Position numbers and translations under genes: made by a program. 64,000 nt of DNA from contig NZ_JAGXJW010000011.1 in assembly GCF_019091135.1 (NCBI RefSeq), positions 95,272 through 159,271 of the forward strand. Reading direction: 5' to 3'. Every line of letters begins with the position of its first letter. The stretch's first letter is position 1. The notes beneath the pieces are model-generated. The model did no database searches, was not told the DNA's origin, and saw only the letters and a list, made by a program, of their open reading frames with translations. Shown piece after piece: positions 38,774 to 46,986 of this stretch. Origin of the DNA: Cohnella sp. GbtcB17 (GTDB lineage Bacteria; Bacillota; Bacilli; Paenibacillales; Paenibacillaceae).

Positions 38774-38878
38774 TTACTGCTGCGGCTTTACGCGAAGATT
38801 GTCATTCGCGATGACGATTCTGCCGAAACCGCTGCCCTTTTGCGTGCCCTTATCGATCGTTGGGGGAACCGGGAACAT
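38774..38878 (-). CDS. Small protein, 34 aa
   Basis: MFPVPPTIDKGTQKGSGFGR... 34 residues ending NLRVKPQQ. The ribosome site GAAGGAGGTCGAGAAC is perfect with 8-nt spacing. Soluble, basic, with a Gly-rich centre and a short strand RIVIAN. It lies between two GNAT-like genes on the same strand with gaps of 45 and 80 nt, so it is likely co-transcribed. Family not recognised. Confidence 0.6.
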   Translation of the reverse strand: MFPVPPTIDKGTQKGSGFGRIVIANDNLRVKPQQ

Positions 38879-38923
38879 GTTCTCGACCTCCTTCGACAAA
38901 AATTGGATATGTATCCATCTCAA

Positions 38924-39439
38924 CTATACACGATTCCATTTGCCGAGCATAGACAAAATGTGTTCGATATCGCCTGCATAAAGCGTCTCTGCGCCCAGAA
39001 CGCCGTCACGCACGCCGTAAGGCCGGACGAACTTCGCGTACAGCCGGTTCAAGTATTGGTTGTCGGATTGCGCCGCTAACCGGACTTCCCGCACCTCGGG
39101 ATGCCGCTCCGCGATCGATCGAATCGTAAAGCCGAAGCCGTCAAGAAATACGCGGGTCCCCCGATGCGATCGGACGGCGAGCGCCAGGTCGATCAGCGCG
39201 ACGTCTTTGTCGTTGAACGCCTGCTCCCTCGTCCCGTGGTAGTACGCGCCCAGCCCCACCGCTTGTCCGCCTTCTCTCACCAACACGATCGATCCTTCAG
39301 TGATGTATTGATAGGCCAGCGTAACCGAATCGAGCACCGAAAACGAAGGATGCACGTCTCGCATATGTTCGAGCAGAAACAGGGTGGCTTGCGCAAAATC
39401 GTCGTCCGTCGCGCATACCGCGCATTGAAGCGCCGTCAT
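38924..39439 (-). CDS. GNAT-like acetyltransferase family protein
   Basis: 171 aa from the ATG at 39439 (AAAGGAGAGG upstream). Early strand-helix unit, then GSIVLVREGGQAVGLGAYYHG and DVALIDLALAVRSHRGTRVF, where VRSHRGTRVF resembles the GNAT acetyl-CoA loop (V-x-x-x-x-R-G-x-G/A). It begins 28 nt after the ABC exporter gene on the same strand. Target unknown. Confidence 0.65.
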   Translation of the reverse strand: MTALQCAVCATDDDFAQATLFLLEHMRDVHPSFSVLDSVTLAYQYITEGSIVLVREGGQAVGLGAYYHGTREQAFNDKDVALIDLALAVRSHRGTRVFLDGFGFTIRSIAERHPEVREVRLAAQSDNQYLNRLYAKFVRPYGVRDGVLGAETLYAGDIEHILSMLGKWNRV

Positions 39440-39467
39440 CAAAACCTCTCCTTTTGCTGTCGACTGC

Positions 39468-41597
39468 TCAAGCTCTCCGCTCGAGCGCGCGGTTCAGTTC
39501 GTTGCGGAGCTGCGTTGAGCCGCTCAGCAGCCGCTGAAACGTCTCCCGGCGCATCGTCAGCAGCACGGCAGGACCCAGCGCGCGTACGGTGGCGGTTCGC
39601 GGCACTTCCTTCATAAGCGCGATCTCACCGAAATAATCGCCGTCCTGAAGCGTTGCGACGCGTTTTTCGCCCGCATCCTCCGTCTGCTTGGTCACTTCGA
39701 ATTTGCCGCGCACGATAATATAGAAGGTATGGCCTTCCTCGCCTTCCCGGACGATCGCCTCGCCCTCTCGGCACGTCTGCGTCGAAAAGGCGGCGGACAG
39801 GGTGTCCAGCAGCGTGGCGTCAATGCCTGCAAGAAACGGAAGCCGCGCCAGCCAGTCTGTGTCCACGTCCGCGTGCAGGCCATCCTCCGACAGCCGGAAG
39901 CCCTGCTGCTTTTCCCACAGCCGCGCATATGCTCCATCTCGGACGAGGAGCTGATCGTGCGTGCCGCTCTCGACCACCTCGCCCCGGTCGAACACATAGA
40001 TACGATCCGCGTCTGTGACGGCGGACAGGCGGTGCGTCACCGTTACGACCGTCTTGCGGCCGCGCAGCGACAGGACCAGCTCGTTGACCCGCGCTTCCGA
40101 TGCCGGATCCAGCGCCGAGGTGACTTCGTCCAGCAGCGGCACATCCGGATCGCGGAGCAGCGCCCGGGCCAGCGCGTTGCGCTGACGCTCCCCGCCGGAG
40201 AAGCTGCCGCCCTCCTGCCGGACGAGCGTATCGAGTCCCTCCGGCCAACGCGCGACCGCCTCTTGCAAGCCAGCCCTGCGCACCGCTTCATTCATATCGG
40301 CCTCGCTTAAGTCTTTTTTGTCCAGCAGCAGATTGTCCCGGACGGTCGCGTTAAACAAAAACGTGTCCTGCCCGACGAGCAGCGCCAGCTCCCGCAGCCG
40401 CCGCTCCCCGATCTCGCGCAGGTCGACGCCGTTAATCGCGACACGCCCCTGCCTCGGATCGTATAAGCGGGCGAGCAGCTGCAGCGCCGTGCTCTTGCCC
40501 GAACCGCTGGCGCCGACGAACGCCGTGTAGCTGCCGCCCGCGATGCCGAGCGACACGCCGCGCAGCTGGTCCGATCCTTCTTCGTAGCCGAAAGTGACCT
40601 TGTCCATCGCGATCTCGCGGATCGGCGCCGAGGGCGAGCAAGGCTCGGAAGGCTCGGCCACCTCGGGCTCGCGCGTCATCAGCTCGCCGATTCTGGCGAA
40701 GCTGACCCGCGCCTCGATCATGCCGGGAATCAGGTAGGTCAGGTTTGTCGCGGACTGGCCGACCGTCATGAACAACGTAAAGAATGCCATGAAGCCGCCG
40801 ATCGTAAGCTGGTCGCGGAAGATCAGGTAACCGCCAAAGCCGATCATCGCGCCGTTCAGGACCATGAGCGACACCAGCGGCAGACGCTCCATCCAAGAAG
40901 TGACGAGGCGGAGCCGCAACCCGTTTTTCAGCATGTCCCCGATGAGACGGGCGGACAGCTGGCGCACCCGCTCCTGCTGATACAGGCTGCGGATCGTCTT
41001 GTGTCCCTTCACCGTCTCGTCGATGGCGTTCATGAAGCGCTCCTGGGACAACTTGAGCTTCTGCTGGCCGGCTTCGGCTCTGCGCTGCAGCAGCTTGGGT
41101 CCGACGATCATGAGCGAGGCGCCCGCGAGCATGATCAGAGTCAGCCTCCAATCGAGCGCGAACAGCATGCCGATCCCCAGGCAGGCGCTTAGCGTCTGCG
41201 CGAACAGCATCGGCACCGTCGCCCCTACTGTACGCTCGACCGAAGCGGTATCCGTCGTGAAGCGCGCGACCAGGTCCCCTGTGCCGTACTCTCGGTAGAA
41301 AGAGATCGATTGGCGCTGAAGGCGTTCGAACAGGTCGAGTCGAAGCTTCGCGATGCCTTGGCCGACCAACTTTCCCAGCGCGTAGTCGCCGGATAGGGAG
41401 GCGGCGATCGACAGCAGCCCCGCTCCGATCAACAGTCCCAGAAGCAGGGCGAACGCGCCGCCGTCTTTGGGGACGAACGCTTCATCGACCAGATACTTCA
41501 GGCTGAGCGGCGCGGCGACGGCGTACGCGGCTTCGATCAGGAGGCAGAGCAAGAGCAGGGCGAGCAGCCCTCTGTAGGCGGTGAAATATTTCAGCAT
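39468..41597 (-). CDS. ABC exporter fused to a C-terminal cyclic-nucleotide-binding-like domain
   Basis: 709 aa from the ATG at 41597 (AAGGGAGACC upstream). Six-span type I exporter domain (1-310), then a complete nucleotide-binding domain: Walker A GASGSGKST, signature FSGGERQRN, Walker B VPLLDEVTS and H-loop TVTHRLS. After it, about 130 residues form a CRP/cAMP-binding-like beta-barrel: GEAIVREGEEGHTFYIIVRG, then GDYFGEIALMKEVPRTATVR, the phosphate-cassette pattern. A regulated half-transporter working as a homodimer is the likely form. Substrate unknown; it resembles lipid or peptide exporters. Its own promoter lies at 41651-41680. Confidence 0.9.
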   Translation of the reverse strand: MLKYFTAYRGLLALLLLCLLIEAAYAVAAPLSLKYLVDEAFVPKDGGAFALLLGLLIGAGLLSIAASLSGDYALGKLVGQGIAKLRLDLFERLQRQSISFYREYGTGDLVARFTTDTASVERTVGATVPMLFAQTLSACLGIGMLFALDWRLTLIMLAGASLMIVGPKLLQRRAEAGQQKLKLSQERFMNAIDETVKGHKTIRSLYQQERVRQLSARLIGDMLKNGLRLRLVTSWMERLPLVSLMVLNGAMIGFGGYLIFRDQLTIGGFMAFFTLFMTVGQSATNLTYLIPGMIEARVSFARIGELMTREPEVAEPSEPCSPSAPIREIAMDKVTFGYEEGSDQLRGVSLGIAGGSYTAFVGASGSGKSTALQLLARLYDPRQGRVAINGVDLREIGERRLRELALLVGQDTFLFNATVRDNLLLDKKDLSEADMNEAVRRAGLQEAVARWPEGLDTLVRQEGGSFSGGERQRNALARALLRDPDVPLLDEVTSALDPASEARVNELVLSLRGRKTVVTVTHRLSAVTDADRIYVFDRGEVVESGTHDQLLVRDGAYARLWEKQQGFRLSEDGLHADVDTDWLARLPFLAGIDATLLDTLSAAFSTQTCREGEAIVREGEEGHTFYIIVRGKFEVTKQTEDAGEKRVATLQDGDYFGEIALMKEVPRTATVRALGPAVLLTMRRETFQRLLSGSTQLRNELNRALERRA

Positions 41598-41650
41598 ATG
41601 GTCTCCCTTGCAGGTGCGAGCGATGGATAGCTTGATAGCTTGATAGATCA

Positions 41651-41680
41651 ACCATAGCTTACCTTTTCAAAAAGTGTCAA
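41651..41680 (-). promoter_or_regulatory. Promoter of the ABC exporter gene
   Basis: Minus strand TTGACA (41675-41680) and TATGGT (41651-41656), spacer 18 bp. Between it and the start codon a short TAGCTTGA motif is repeated (41626-41645). Confidence 0.65.
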
Positions 41681-41710
41681 TCCTTGTCGGAGTCGCCACC
41701 CGGGAGCGCA

Positions 41711-41830
41711 TTGTGCGCTGGCGCCGCATAACTACAACTGTTTCGCCGCCTTGAAGCATCGTTGTGCGACAGTACCGCATAACTCAGCCGATTCCGCCGC
41801 CCGGGAGCGTCGTTGTGCGATAATACCGCG
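41711..41830. repeat. 51-bp repeat array between the exporter and pbuG
   Basis: TTGTGCG cores followed by TACCGC-like elements start at 41711, 41762 and 41813: an exact 51-bp step. The intervening GCCGC-C-GGAGC segments are partly conserved. Non-coding. With the terminator and promoter it accounts for the gap 41598-41911. Confidence 0.8.
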
Positions 41831-41848
41831 TATCTCCGCAATCAAACA

Positions 41849-41890
41849 TAAAAAATCCCCGCTCTTCTTCTTGAGAAGGAAGCGGGGATT
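41849..41890 (-). terminator. Terminator of pbuG
   Basis: AATCCCCGCTTCCTTCTC / GAAGAAGAGCGGGGATT-type stem followed on the minus strand by TTTTTT. Confidence 0.88.
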
Positions 41891-41911
41891 GCAGGCGAAG
41901 CAAGCGTAAAA

Positions 41912-43303
41912 TCAGCCTTCCGCGCCGATGAATACGTAACGCGCGATGACGAGCACGAACAGCACCCACATCAGCCAGTGCACCTGGTACTTTTTCTTGC
42001 CGGCCAGGTTGGCGATGACGGCCAGCACCACGTACGAGATGATGCCGAACGAGATGCCGTTGGCGATGTTGTAGGTGAACGGCATCATGGCGATCGTCAG
42101 GAACGCCGGGATACCGAGGACGAGATCCTCGAAGTCGATCTCCTTGACCGATTGCATCATGAGCACGCCGACGATGATGAGCGCAGCGCTCGTCGCCGGG
42201 GACGGCACGAGCAGCGCGATCGGCGCGAGGAACAGCGATAGCAGGAACAGCACGCCGGTCGTCGAGGACGTCAGACCCGTTCGGCCGCCTTCGGCGATGC
42301 CTGCGGAGCTCTCGACGAACGCGGTCATCGTGCTCGTACCGAGCATGGCGCCGCCGCTGACGGCTACGGCATCGACGAGCATTGCTTTGCCGACGAGCTT
42401 GCGCCCTTTTTCCTTGTCTTTGAAGAAGCCGGCGCGGTTGGCCGTGCCGACCATCGTGCCGAACGTGTCGAACAGCTCGACGAACGTAAACGTCGCAATG
42501 GCCGAGAGCAGGCCGGTCGTCAGCAGGTCGGCAAAGTCAAAGTCCCAGAAGTTCAGCTTGCCGAAGTCCGGCACCCAGTCCGCGGATTTCAGCGAGTCGA
42601 AGCTGACGACGTCCACGCCTGGGATCGCGCCGACCAGCGTCGTGATAAGAATGCCGAGCAGAATGGCACCGCGCACGCGAAGCACCATCAGCGCACTGAT
42701 GATCAGCAGGCCGAGGACGGTCAGCCATACGGACGGCTCGGTAATGTCGCCGAGGTGGAAAATCGTCTCGTTGCTGTTCAGGTTGTTGTAAGAGCCGGCT
42801 GCATAATCGGCAAACGGGCTCAGCGAGATCGTCAGCAGGCCGCTGCCCTTAAGGCCGATGATCGTGATAAACAGGCCGATGCCGACCGTGATCGCAACCT
42901 TGATGCTGTCGGGAATGGCGACGATCAGCATCTGGCGAACCTTGGTCACGGTCAGAATGATGAAAATAATACCCGAGATGAATACCGCGGCCAGCGCCAT
43001 CGACGGCGAAATTTCGTGTCCTGTCGCTTTGGACGCTACGACTGTCGTTGCGAAGTAGGCATTGAGCCCCATGCCGGGCGCCAGCGCGACCGGGAAGTTG
43101 ACGAACAGGCCCATCGCGAGCGTAAAAATGCCGGCGCCCAGCGCAGTCGCAAGGAAAATGCCGTACGTGTCGAGACCGGACCCTCCCAGCACCAGCGGAT
43201 TGACTGCCAGAATATACGCCATCGTCATGAACGTCGTGATGCCCGCCATGATCTCCGTGCGTACGTTCGTACCGAATTCCTTCAGCTTAAAGAAACGCTC
43301 CAT
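41912..43303 (-). CDS. pbuG: Guanine/hypoxanthine permease (AzgA/PbuG family, NCS2-like)
   Basis: 463 aa from the ATG at 43303; an in-frame TTG at 43312 is possible but sits too close to the GGGGAG site. About 12-14 hydrophobic segments. RTEIMAGITTFMTMAYILAVNP and LFDTFGTMVGTANRAG are characteristic of the PbuG/AzgA group, which imports hypoxanthine, guanine or adenine with protons. The leader contains a guanine-class riboswitch and terminator, which fits purine uptake. Separate transcription unit. Confidence 0.94.
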   Translation of the reverse strand: MERFFKLKEFGTNVRTEIMAGITTFMTMAYILAVNPLVLGGSGLDTYGIFLATALGAGIFTLAMGLFVNFPVALAPGMGLNAYFATTVVASKATGHEISPSMALAAVFISGIIFIILTVTKVRQMLIVAIPDSIKVAITVGIGLFITIIGLKGSGLLTISLSPFADYAAGSYNNLNSNETIFHLGDITEPSVWLTVLGLLIISALMVLRVRGAILLGILITTLVGAIPGVDVVSFDSLKSADWVPDFGKLNFWDFDFADLLTTGLLSAIATFTFVELFDTFGTMVGTANRAGFFKDKEKGRKLVGKAMLVDAVAVSGGAMLGTSTMTAFVESSAGIAEGGRTGLTSSTTGVLFLLSLFLAPIALLVPSPATSAALIIVGVLMMQSVKEIDFEDLVLGIPAFLTIAMMPFTYNIANGISFGIISYVVLAVIANLAGKKKYQVHWLMWVLFVLVIARYVFIGAEG

Positions 43304-43350
43304 CGTCTCCAAAGCTCCCCTTTCGCCCCTTTAAAGTTGGCGCCACAACC

Positions 43351-43382
43351 AAAAAAACCTAGAAGAAGCTTCTCCTAGGTTC
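43351..43382 (-). terminator. Riboswitch-controlled terminator before pbuG
   Basis: Minus strand AACCTAGGAGAAGC / TTCTTCTAGGTT hairpin followed by TTTTTTT. Between it and the aptamer, AAAAACGCG and CGCGTTTTT arms (43443-43450 side and about 43387-43395) could form an alternative long hairpin that begins in the 3' P1 strand. Confidence 0.8.
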
Positions 43383-43449
43383 CGCATAAAAACGCGTTCT
43401 CATGCAGCGAAGCACGATCGCTTCGATCGCAGCTCCGCCTTGCGCGTTT

Positions 43450-43515
43450 TTCGTAGCCAGGTCCTTTGCGGTGACCTTGTAGAGACATCCGGGCCAATCC
43501 CCGGAAATATACGAA
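43450..43515 (-). ncRNA. Purine (guanine-type) riboswitch aptamer of pbuG
   Basis: P1 arms TTCGTA/TACGAA, P2 CCGGGGATTGGCCCGG, J2/3 core CTCTAC, P3 AAGGTCACCGCAAAGGACCT and closing GGCTACGAA. The specificity base is C (guanine class). The base just before it is G where A is nearly universal (GGCTA instead of GACTA), an unusual change in the ligand-pocket strand. Position 230 nt before the permease start fits. Confidence 0.88.
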
Positions 43516-43552
43516 TCGATATGCAATTGTTTTAAGTTATGGTCACTCGCTT

Positions 43553-43582
43553 ATTCTAGAGCCGAAATTTGTCGGGTGTCAA
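43553..43582 (-). promoter_or_regulatory. Promoter of pbuG
   Basis: Minus strand TTGACA (43577-43582) and TAGAAT (43553-43558), spacer 18 bp, start about 30 nt before the aptamer. Confidence 0.8.
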
Positions 43583-43728
43583 TACAAACCTGAATATTAA
43601 AGGCCATAACAATTGATTTCGTTAATGAATTAGCAATATTATCAAACAACCATCTGTAATTGTATAATGTAAGCGGAATCAAAGTGAACATTAAGGAACG
43701 AGGCGCAGCATTCCACCGTCTTTATGCC

Positions 43729-44481
43729 TTAACGCAGCTTGAGCGCCAGCAGGCCGAGATACTCCTTGAAGGCGGTCCCCGCCGTCGCAGCGGCCGCGCT
43801 GCTTGGCGAGAGCAGTCCGGGGTAGAAGGCGAACCGCCCTCCGCTCGCAAGATAGTCCGTCGGAAAAGGCTCAGGTTCGACACCCGCCAGACGGAATTCC
43901 CGTATCGCGCGCGGTAGATGGAAGGCGGAGGTGACGAGCACCGGGTGCGACAAGCCGGACGACTTAAGCAATGCCGCCGTATACACCGCGTTTTGTTCGG
44001 TATTCAGCGAGCGGTTTTCGACCAGGATGTCGCCCTCCGGTACGCCAAGCGCGATCAGCTGCCTTCTGGCAATATCAGCTTCGTTGCCACTGTCGGAGAA
44101 TACTTGTCCGCCCGAGAAAAGAATCGGCAGTCCCGTCGCCCGGTGCAGCCGAACAGCCGTCAACAGCCGGTTGGCCGCGCCGCCGGACAGATTGCCTTCG
44201 CCGCCAAGATCAGGCGTCCCGCGGGTAGCCCCGCCGCCGAGCACGACGATGACGTCGCCGCCGACGCTGCCAGGCTGATCGTATTGCCGCTCGAGCCCTT
44301 TGATCAGCGCCTGGCTCGTCAGCGGTATGACCGAGAGATAGAGCAGCAGCGCGATGGCGGCGATCGTCATCGCCTGCTTGCGCGACTTCCGCCATAGCCA
44401 GACCGATGCCGCCAGGAGCAGCACAACAAAGATCCCCGGCGGCAGCACGAAGCTGTACAGGAACTTAATGATATAAATCAG
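43729..44481 (-). CDS. YdcF/SanA-like DUF218 membrane protein, probable CTG start
   Basis: About 250 aa. Two hydrophobic helices (5-30 and 38-58) are followed by the DUF218 domain: VIVVLGGGATRG, GLPILFSGGQ, NEADIARRQLIALGVPEGDI, ENRSLNTEQNA and VTSAFHLPRAIREFRLAG are all family hallmarks. Members affect envelope integrity; some bind S-adenosylmethionine. No ATG, GTG or TTG lies between the preceding terminator and the first helix; AGGGAGGG with ideal 7-nt spacing points to CTG at 44481. A frame from the ATG at 44538 would start inside the guaA terminator, which I reject. Confidence 0.85.
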   Translation of the reverse strand: MIYIIKFLYSFVLPPGIFVVLLLAASVWLWRKSRKQAMTIAAIALLLYLSVIPLTSQALIKGLERQYDQPGSVGGDVIVVLGGGATRGTPDLGGEGNLSGGAANRLLTAVRLHRATGLPILFSGGQVFSDSGNEADIARRQLIALGVPEGDILVENRSLNTEQNAVYTAALLKSSGLSHPVLVTSAFHLPRAIREFRLAGVEPEPFPTDYLASGGRFAFYPGLLSPSSAAAATAGTAFKEYLGLLALKLR

Positions 44482-44507
44482 CTGGGCGCCCTCCCTTGAC
44501 CGGTCAT

Positions 44508-44550
44508 GAAAAATCCCTCTTATTTGCCGATGGAGCAAATAAAAGGGATT
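44508..44550 (-). terminator. Terminator of guaA
   Basis: AATCCCTTTTATTTGC / GCAAATAAGAGGGATT stem followed by TTTT on the minus strand, 7 nt after the guaA stop. Confidence 0.9.
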
Positions 44551-44556
44551 CGCTTT

Positions 44557-46098
44557 TTATTCCCACTCGATCGTGGCCGGCGGCTTCGACGTGATGTCGT
44601 AGACGACACGGTTGACGTCCCGCACTTCATTGACGATACGTACGGAGATCTTCTCCAGCACGTCCCACGGAATGCGCGCCCAGTCGGCGGTCATGCCGTC
44701 GATGGACGTTACGGCGCGGATGCCGACCGTGTAGGAGTAGGTCCGGCCGTCGCCCATGACGCCGACGCTCTTCATGCCCGGCAGCGCCGTGAAGTACTGC
44801 CAGATCTCGCGATCGAGACCCGCCTTCGCGATCTCGTCGCGCAGGATCGCGTCGGATTCGCGGACGATCTCCAGCTTGTCTTCGGTCACTTCGCCCAGCA
44901 CGCGGATCGCAAGACCCGGGCCCGGGAACGGCTGGCGCCAGACGATCGCATCAGGCAGGCCCAGCTCGGAGCCGACTTTGCGGACTTCGTCCTTGAAGAG
45001 CGCCTTCAGCGGCTCGACGAGCTTGAACTTCATGTCTTCCGGCAGGCCGCCGACGTTGTGGTGCGACTTGATCGTCTGCGCCGTCGCGGTGCCGCTCTCG
45101 ACGATATCCGTGTACAACGTGCCTTGCGCCAGGAAGGCGAAGTCGTCGAACTTCGCGGACTCTTCTTCGAACACGCGAATGAAGTCGCCGCCGATGATCT
45201 TGCGCTTCTGCTCGGGATCGCTGACGCCCTTCAGGTTGCCCAGGAAGCGCGCACTCGCGTCGATCTTGACGACGTTCATGTCGAACTTCCCGACGAACGT
45301 ATCCATGACGCTCTCGGCTTCGCCCTTGCGCAGCAGGCCGTGGTCGATGAACATACAAGTCAGTTGGTCGCCGATCGCGCGGTGGATGAGCGCGGCCACG
45401 ACGGACGAGTCTACGCCGCCGGACAATGCGCACAGCACCTTTTGATCGCCGACCTCGCGCTTGATCTCGTCGATCATGTCCTCGATGAACGACTCCATGC
45501 TCCAGTCGCCCTTGCATTCGCAGATGTTATAAAGGAAGTTGCGGATCATCTCGTTGCCGTAGACGGAGTGGCGAACCTCCGGGTGGAACTGAACGGCGTA
45601 CAGCCGGCGCTCCGGATGGCTCATGGCCGCAACCGGCGCGTGCGGCGTGCTCGCGTCGACGCGGAAGCCCTCAGGCAGCTCGGTGACATGGTCGCCATGG
45701 CTCATCCAGACGGTCTGACGCGTCTCGAGATCGCGGATCAAATGCGAGTCCGCGACGAAGTCGACGTCCGATTTGCCGTATTCGCGCTTGGAAGCCGGTT
45801 CGACCTTGCCGCCTTGCTGGTGGGTGATCAGCTGCATGCCGTAGCAAATGCCGAGAATCGGAACGCCAAGCTCGTAGACGCCCGGGTCGACGGAAGGCGC
45901 GCCTTCCGCATAGACGCTGGCCGGACCGCCGGAGAAAACGATGCCTTTGGGATTAAGCGCGCGGAGCTTGTCCGCCGGAGTATTGTGGGGAAGCAGTTCG
46001 CTGTATACGCCGAGATCGCGGATCCGCCTGGCGATAAGCTGGTTGTACTGGCCGCCGAAGTCGAGAACCACGATCATTTCATGCTCATGTTTAGTCAC
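44557..46098 (-). CDS. guaA: GMP synthase (glutamine-hydrolysing)
   Basis: 513 aa from a GTG at 46098, the usual length; AGGAGG lies 13 nt upstream, slightly far, and ATG at 46077 is the alternative. The glutaminase domain has the nucleophile in [10 protein letters not shown]; the ATP-pyrophosphatase domain has the loop [10 protein letters not shown]; the C-terminus ends in the conserved KPPATIEWE. Converts XMP to GMP. It lies in a purine-rich neighbourhood near pbuG but has its own promoter. Confidence 0.98.
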   Translation of the reverse strand: MTKHEHEMIVVLDFGGQYNQLIARRIRDLGVYSELLPHNTPADKLRALNPKGIVFSGGPASVYAEGAPSVDPGVYELGVPILGICYGMQLITHQQGGKVEPASKREYGKSDVDFVADSHLIRDLETRQTVWMSHGDHVTELPEGFRVDASTPHAPVAAMSHPERRLYAVQFHPEVRHSVYGNEMIRNFLYNICECKGDWSMESFIEDMIDEIKREVGDQKVLCALSGGVDSSVVAALIHRAIGDQLTCMFIDHGLLRKGEAESVMDTFVGKFDMNVVKIDASARFLGNLKGVSDPEQKRKIIGGDFIRVFEEESAKFDDFAFLAQGTLYTDIVESGTATAQTIKSHHNVGGLPEDMKFKLVEPLKALFKDEVRKVGSELGLPDAIVWRQPFPGPGLAIRVLGEVTEDKLEIVRESDAILRDEIAKAGLDREIWQYFTALPGMKSVGVMGDGRTYSYTVGIRAVTSIDGMTADWARIPWDVLEKISVRIVNEVRDVNRVVYDITSKPPATIEWE

Positions 46099-46197
46099 TG
46101 GATGAACAGAGCCTCCTAATAGGTCTGCAGGCGCCGCCGCGGACGAACGAGTCGTCCGGGCACGCCTGTGCCGGATACACGCAAATCGATTGTTGTA

Positions 46198-46227
46198 ATT
46201 ATAGCTTCGCCGCTTCGACAGCGTCAA
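46198..46227 (-). promoter_or_regulatory. Promoter of guaA
   Basis: Minus strand TTGACG (46222-46227) and TATAAT (46198-46203), spacer 18 bp, leader about 95 nt with a CGGACGA/TCGTCCG hairpin but no riboswitch. Confidence 0.75.
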
Positions 46228-46330
46228 GGCGATTCAAGCCTTTTGCAAAAGCGGTTCGAGGATCAGGCTCGTCGTGCTGTTCTACGGGAAATAAGACGAT
46301 GCCACATCTTTATTTCCGCTACGAGATGCT

Positions 46331-46807
46331 TTACCGGGCATCTTCGCCGCGCGCCGCCGCGAGCACCACATCGGCGTGTCCCTTCACCCGCACGTTGCGC
46401 CATTCCCGGCGCAGAATTCCTTCCTCGTCGATGAGAAACGTCGAGCGGACGATGCCCATGTATTCCCGGCCGTAGAGCTTCTTGAGCTGCCAGACGCCGT
46501 ACAGCTCCGCAACCCGATGGTCTGGGTCCGACAGCAGCAGAAACGGGAGGCCGAACTTGTCCGCAAACTTGCGGTGCGCCTTCAGATCGTCCGGACTGAC
46601 GCCGAGCACGACGGCGCCGGAGTCGTCGAACGACGGATGCGCGTCTCGGAAATCGCACGTTTCCTGCGTGCAGGCCGGCGTGTTATCCTTCGGATAAAAA
46701 TAAAGCACGACCTTGCGGCCGCGGTATTGGCTGAGACGGACCGGCCCCTCCGCGCTCTCCAGCTCAAAGTCCGGAGCGGGGGATCCGACTTGAAACGATG
46801 CTTCCAC
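46331..46807 (-). CDS. bcp: Peroxiredoxin, thiol peroxidase of Bcp/PrxQ type
   Basis: 158 aa from a GTG at 46807 (AAAGGAG upstream). Reduces hydroperoxides with thioredoxin. The peroxidatic cysteine lies in NTPACTQETCDFRD, with the resolving cysteine five residues later as in the PrxQ group; YFYPKDNTPACT is the classic motif. A long hairpin without a T run (46282-46324, arms TTATTTCC) follows the stop. Confidence 0.95.
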   Translation of the reverse strand: MEASFQVGSPAPDFELESAEGPVRLSQYRGRKVVLYFYPKDNTPACTQETCDFRDAHPSFDDSGAVVLGVSPDDLKAHRKFADKFGLPFLLLSDPDHRVAELYGVWQLKKLYGREYMGIVRSTFLIDEEGILRREWRNVRVKGHADVVLAAARGEDAR

Positions 46808-46914
46808 TTGTTGCTTCTCTCCTTTAATCTACAGTTCTCCCCATAGCCTAGCAGAAGTCGTTAACGGAGTAAAAGCTTGTCGTCGCGGGCGCGGCAATTG
46901 ACGTTATTTCCCGG

Positions 46915-46963
46915 GAAAAGAACAACCGGATTCGCCACCCCTCGCGGGTCTGGCGAATCCGGT
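46915..46963 (-). terminator. Terminator of the glycan operon
   Basis: CCGGATTCGCCA / TGGCGAATCCGG 12-bp stem followed on the minus strand by TTGTTCTTTT, 24 nt after the stop at 46987. Confidence 0.85.
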
Positions 46964-46986
46964 CATGAAGCGGCAGCCCGCTTGGC

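Noticed and set aside
38724..38981. 85-codon plus-strand frame between the GNAT-like genes
   Set aside because: No ribosome site and Cys/Ser-rich random composition; the opposite strand has a 34-codon frame with a perfect site.
43630..43680. TATAAT box on the plus strand near 43663 with a weak TTATCA upstream
   Set aside because: No plus-strand gene follows; the next gene is on the minus strand. AT-rich leader sequence explains it.
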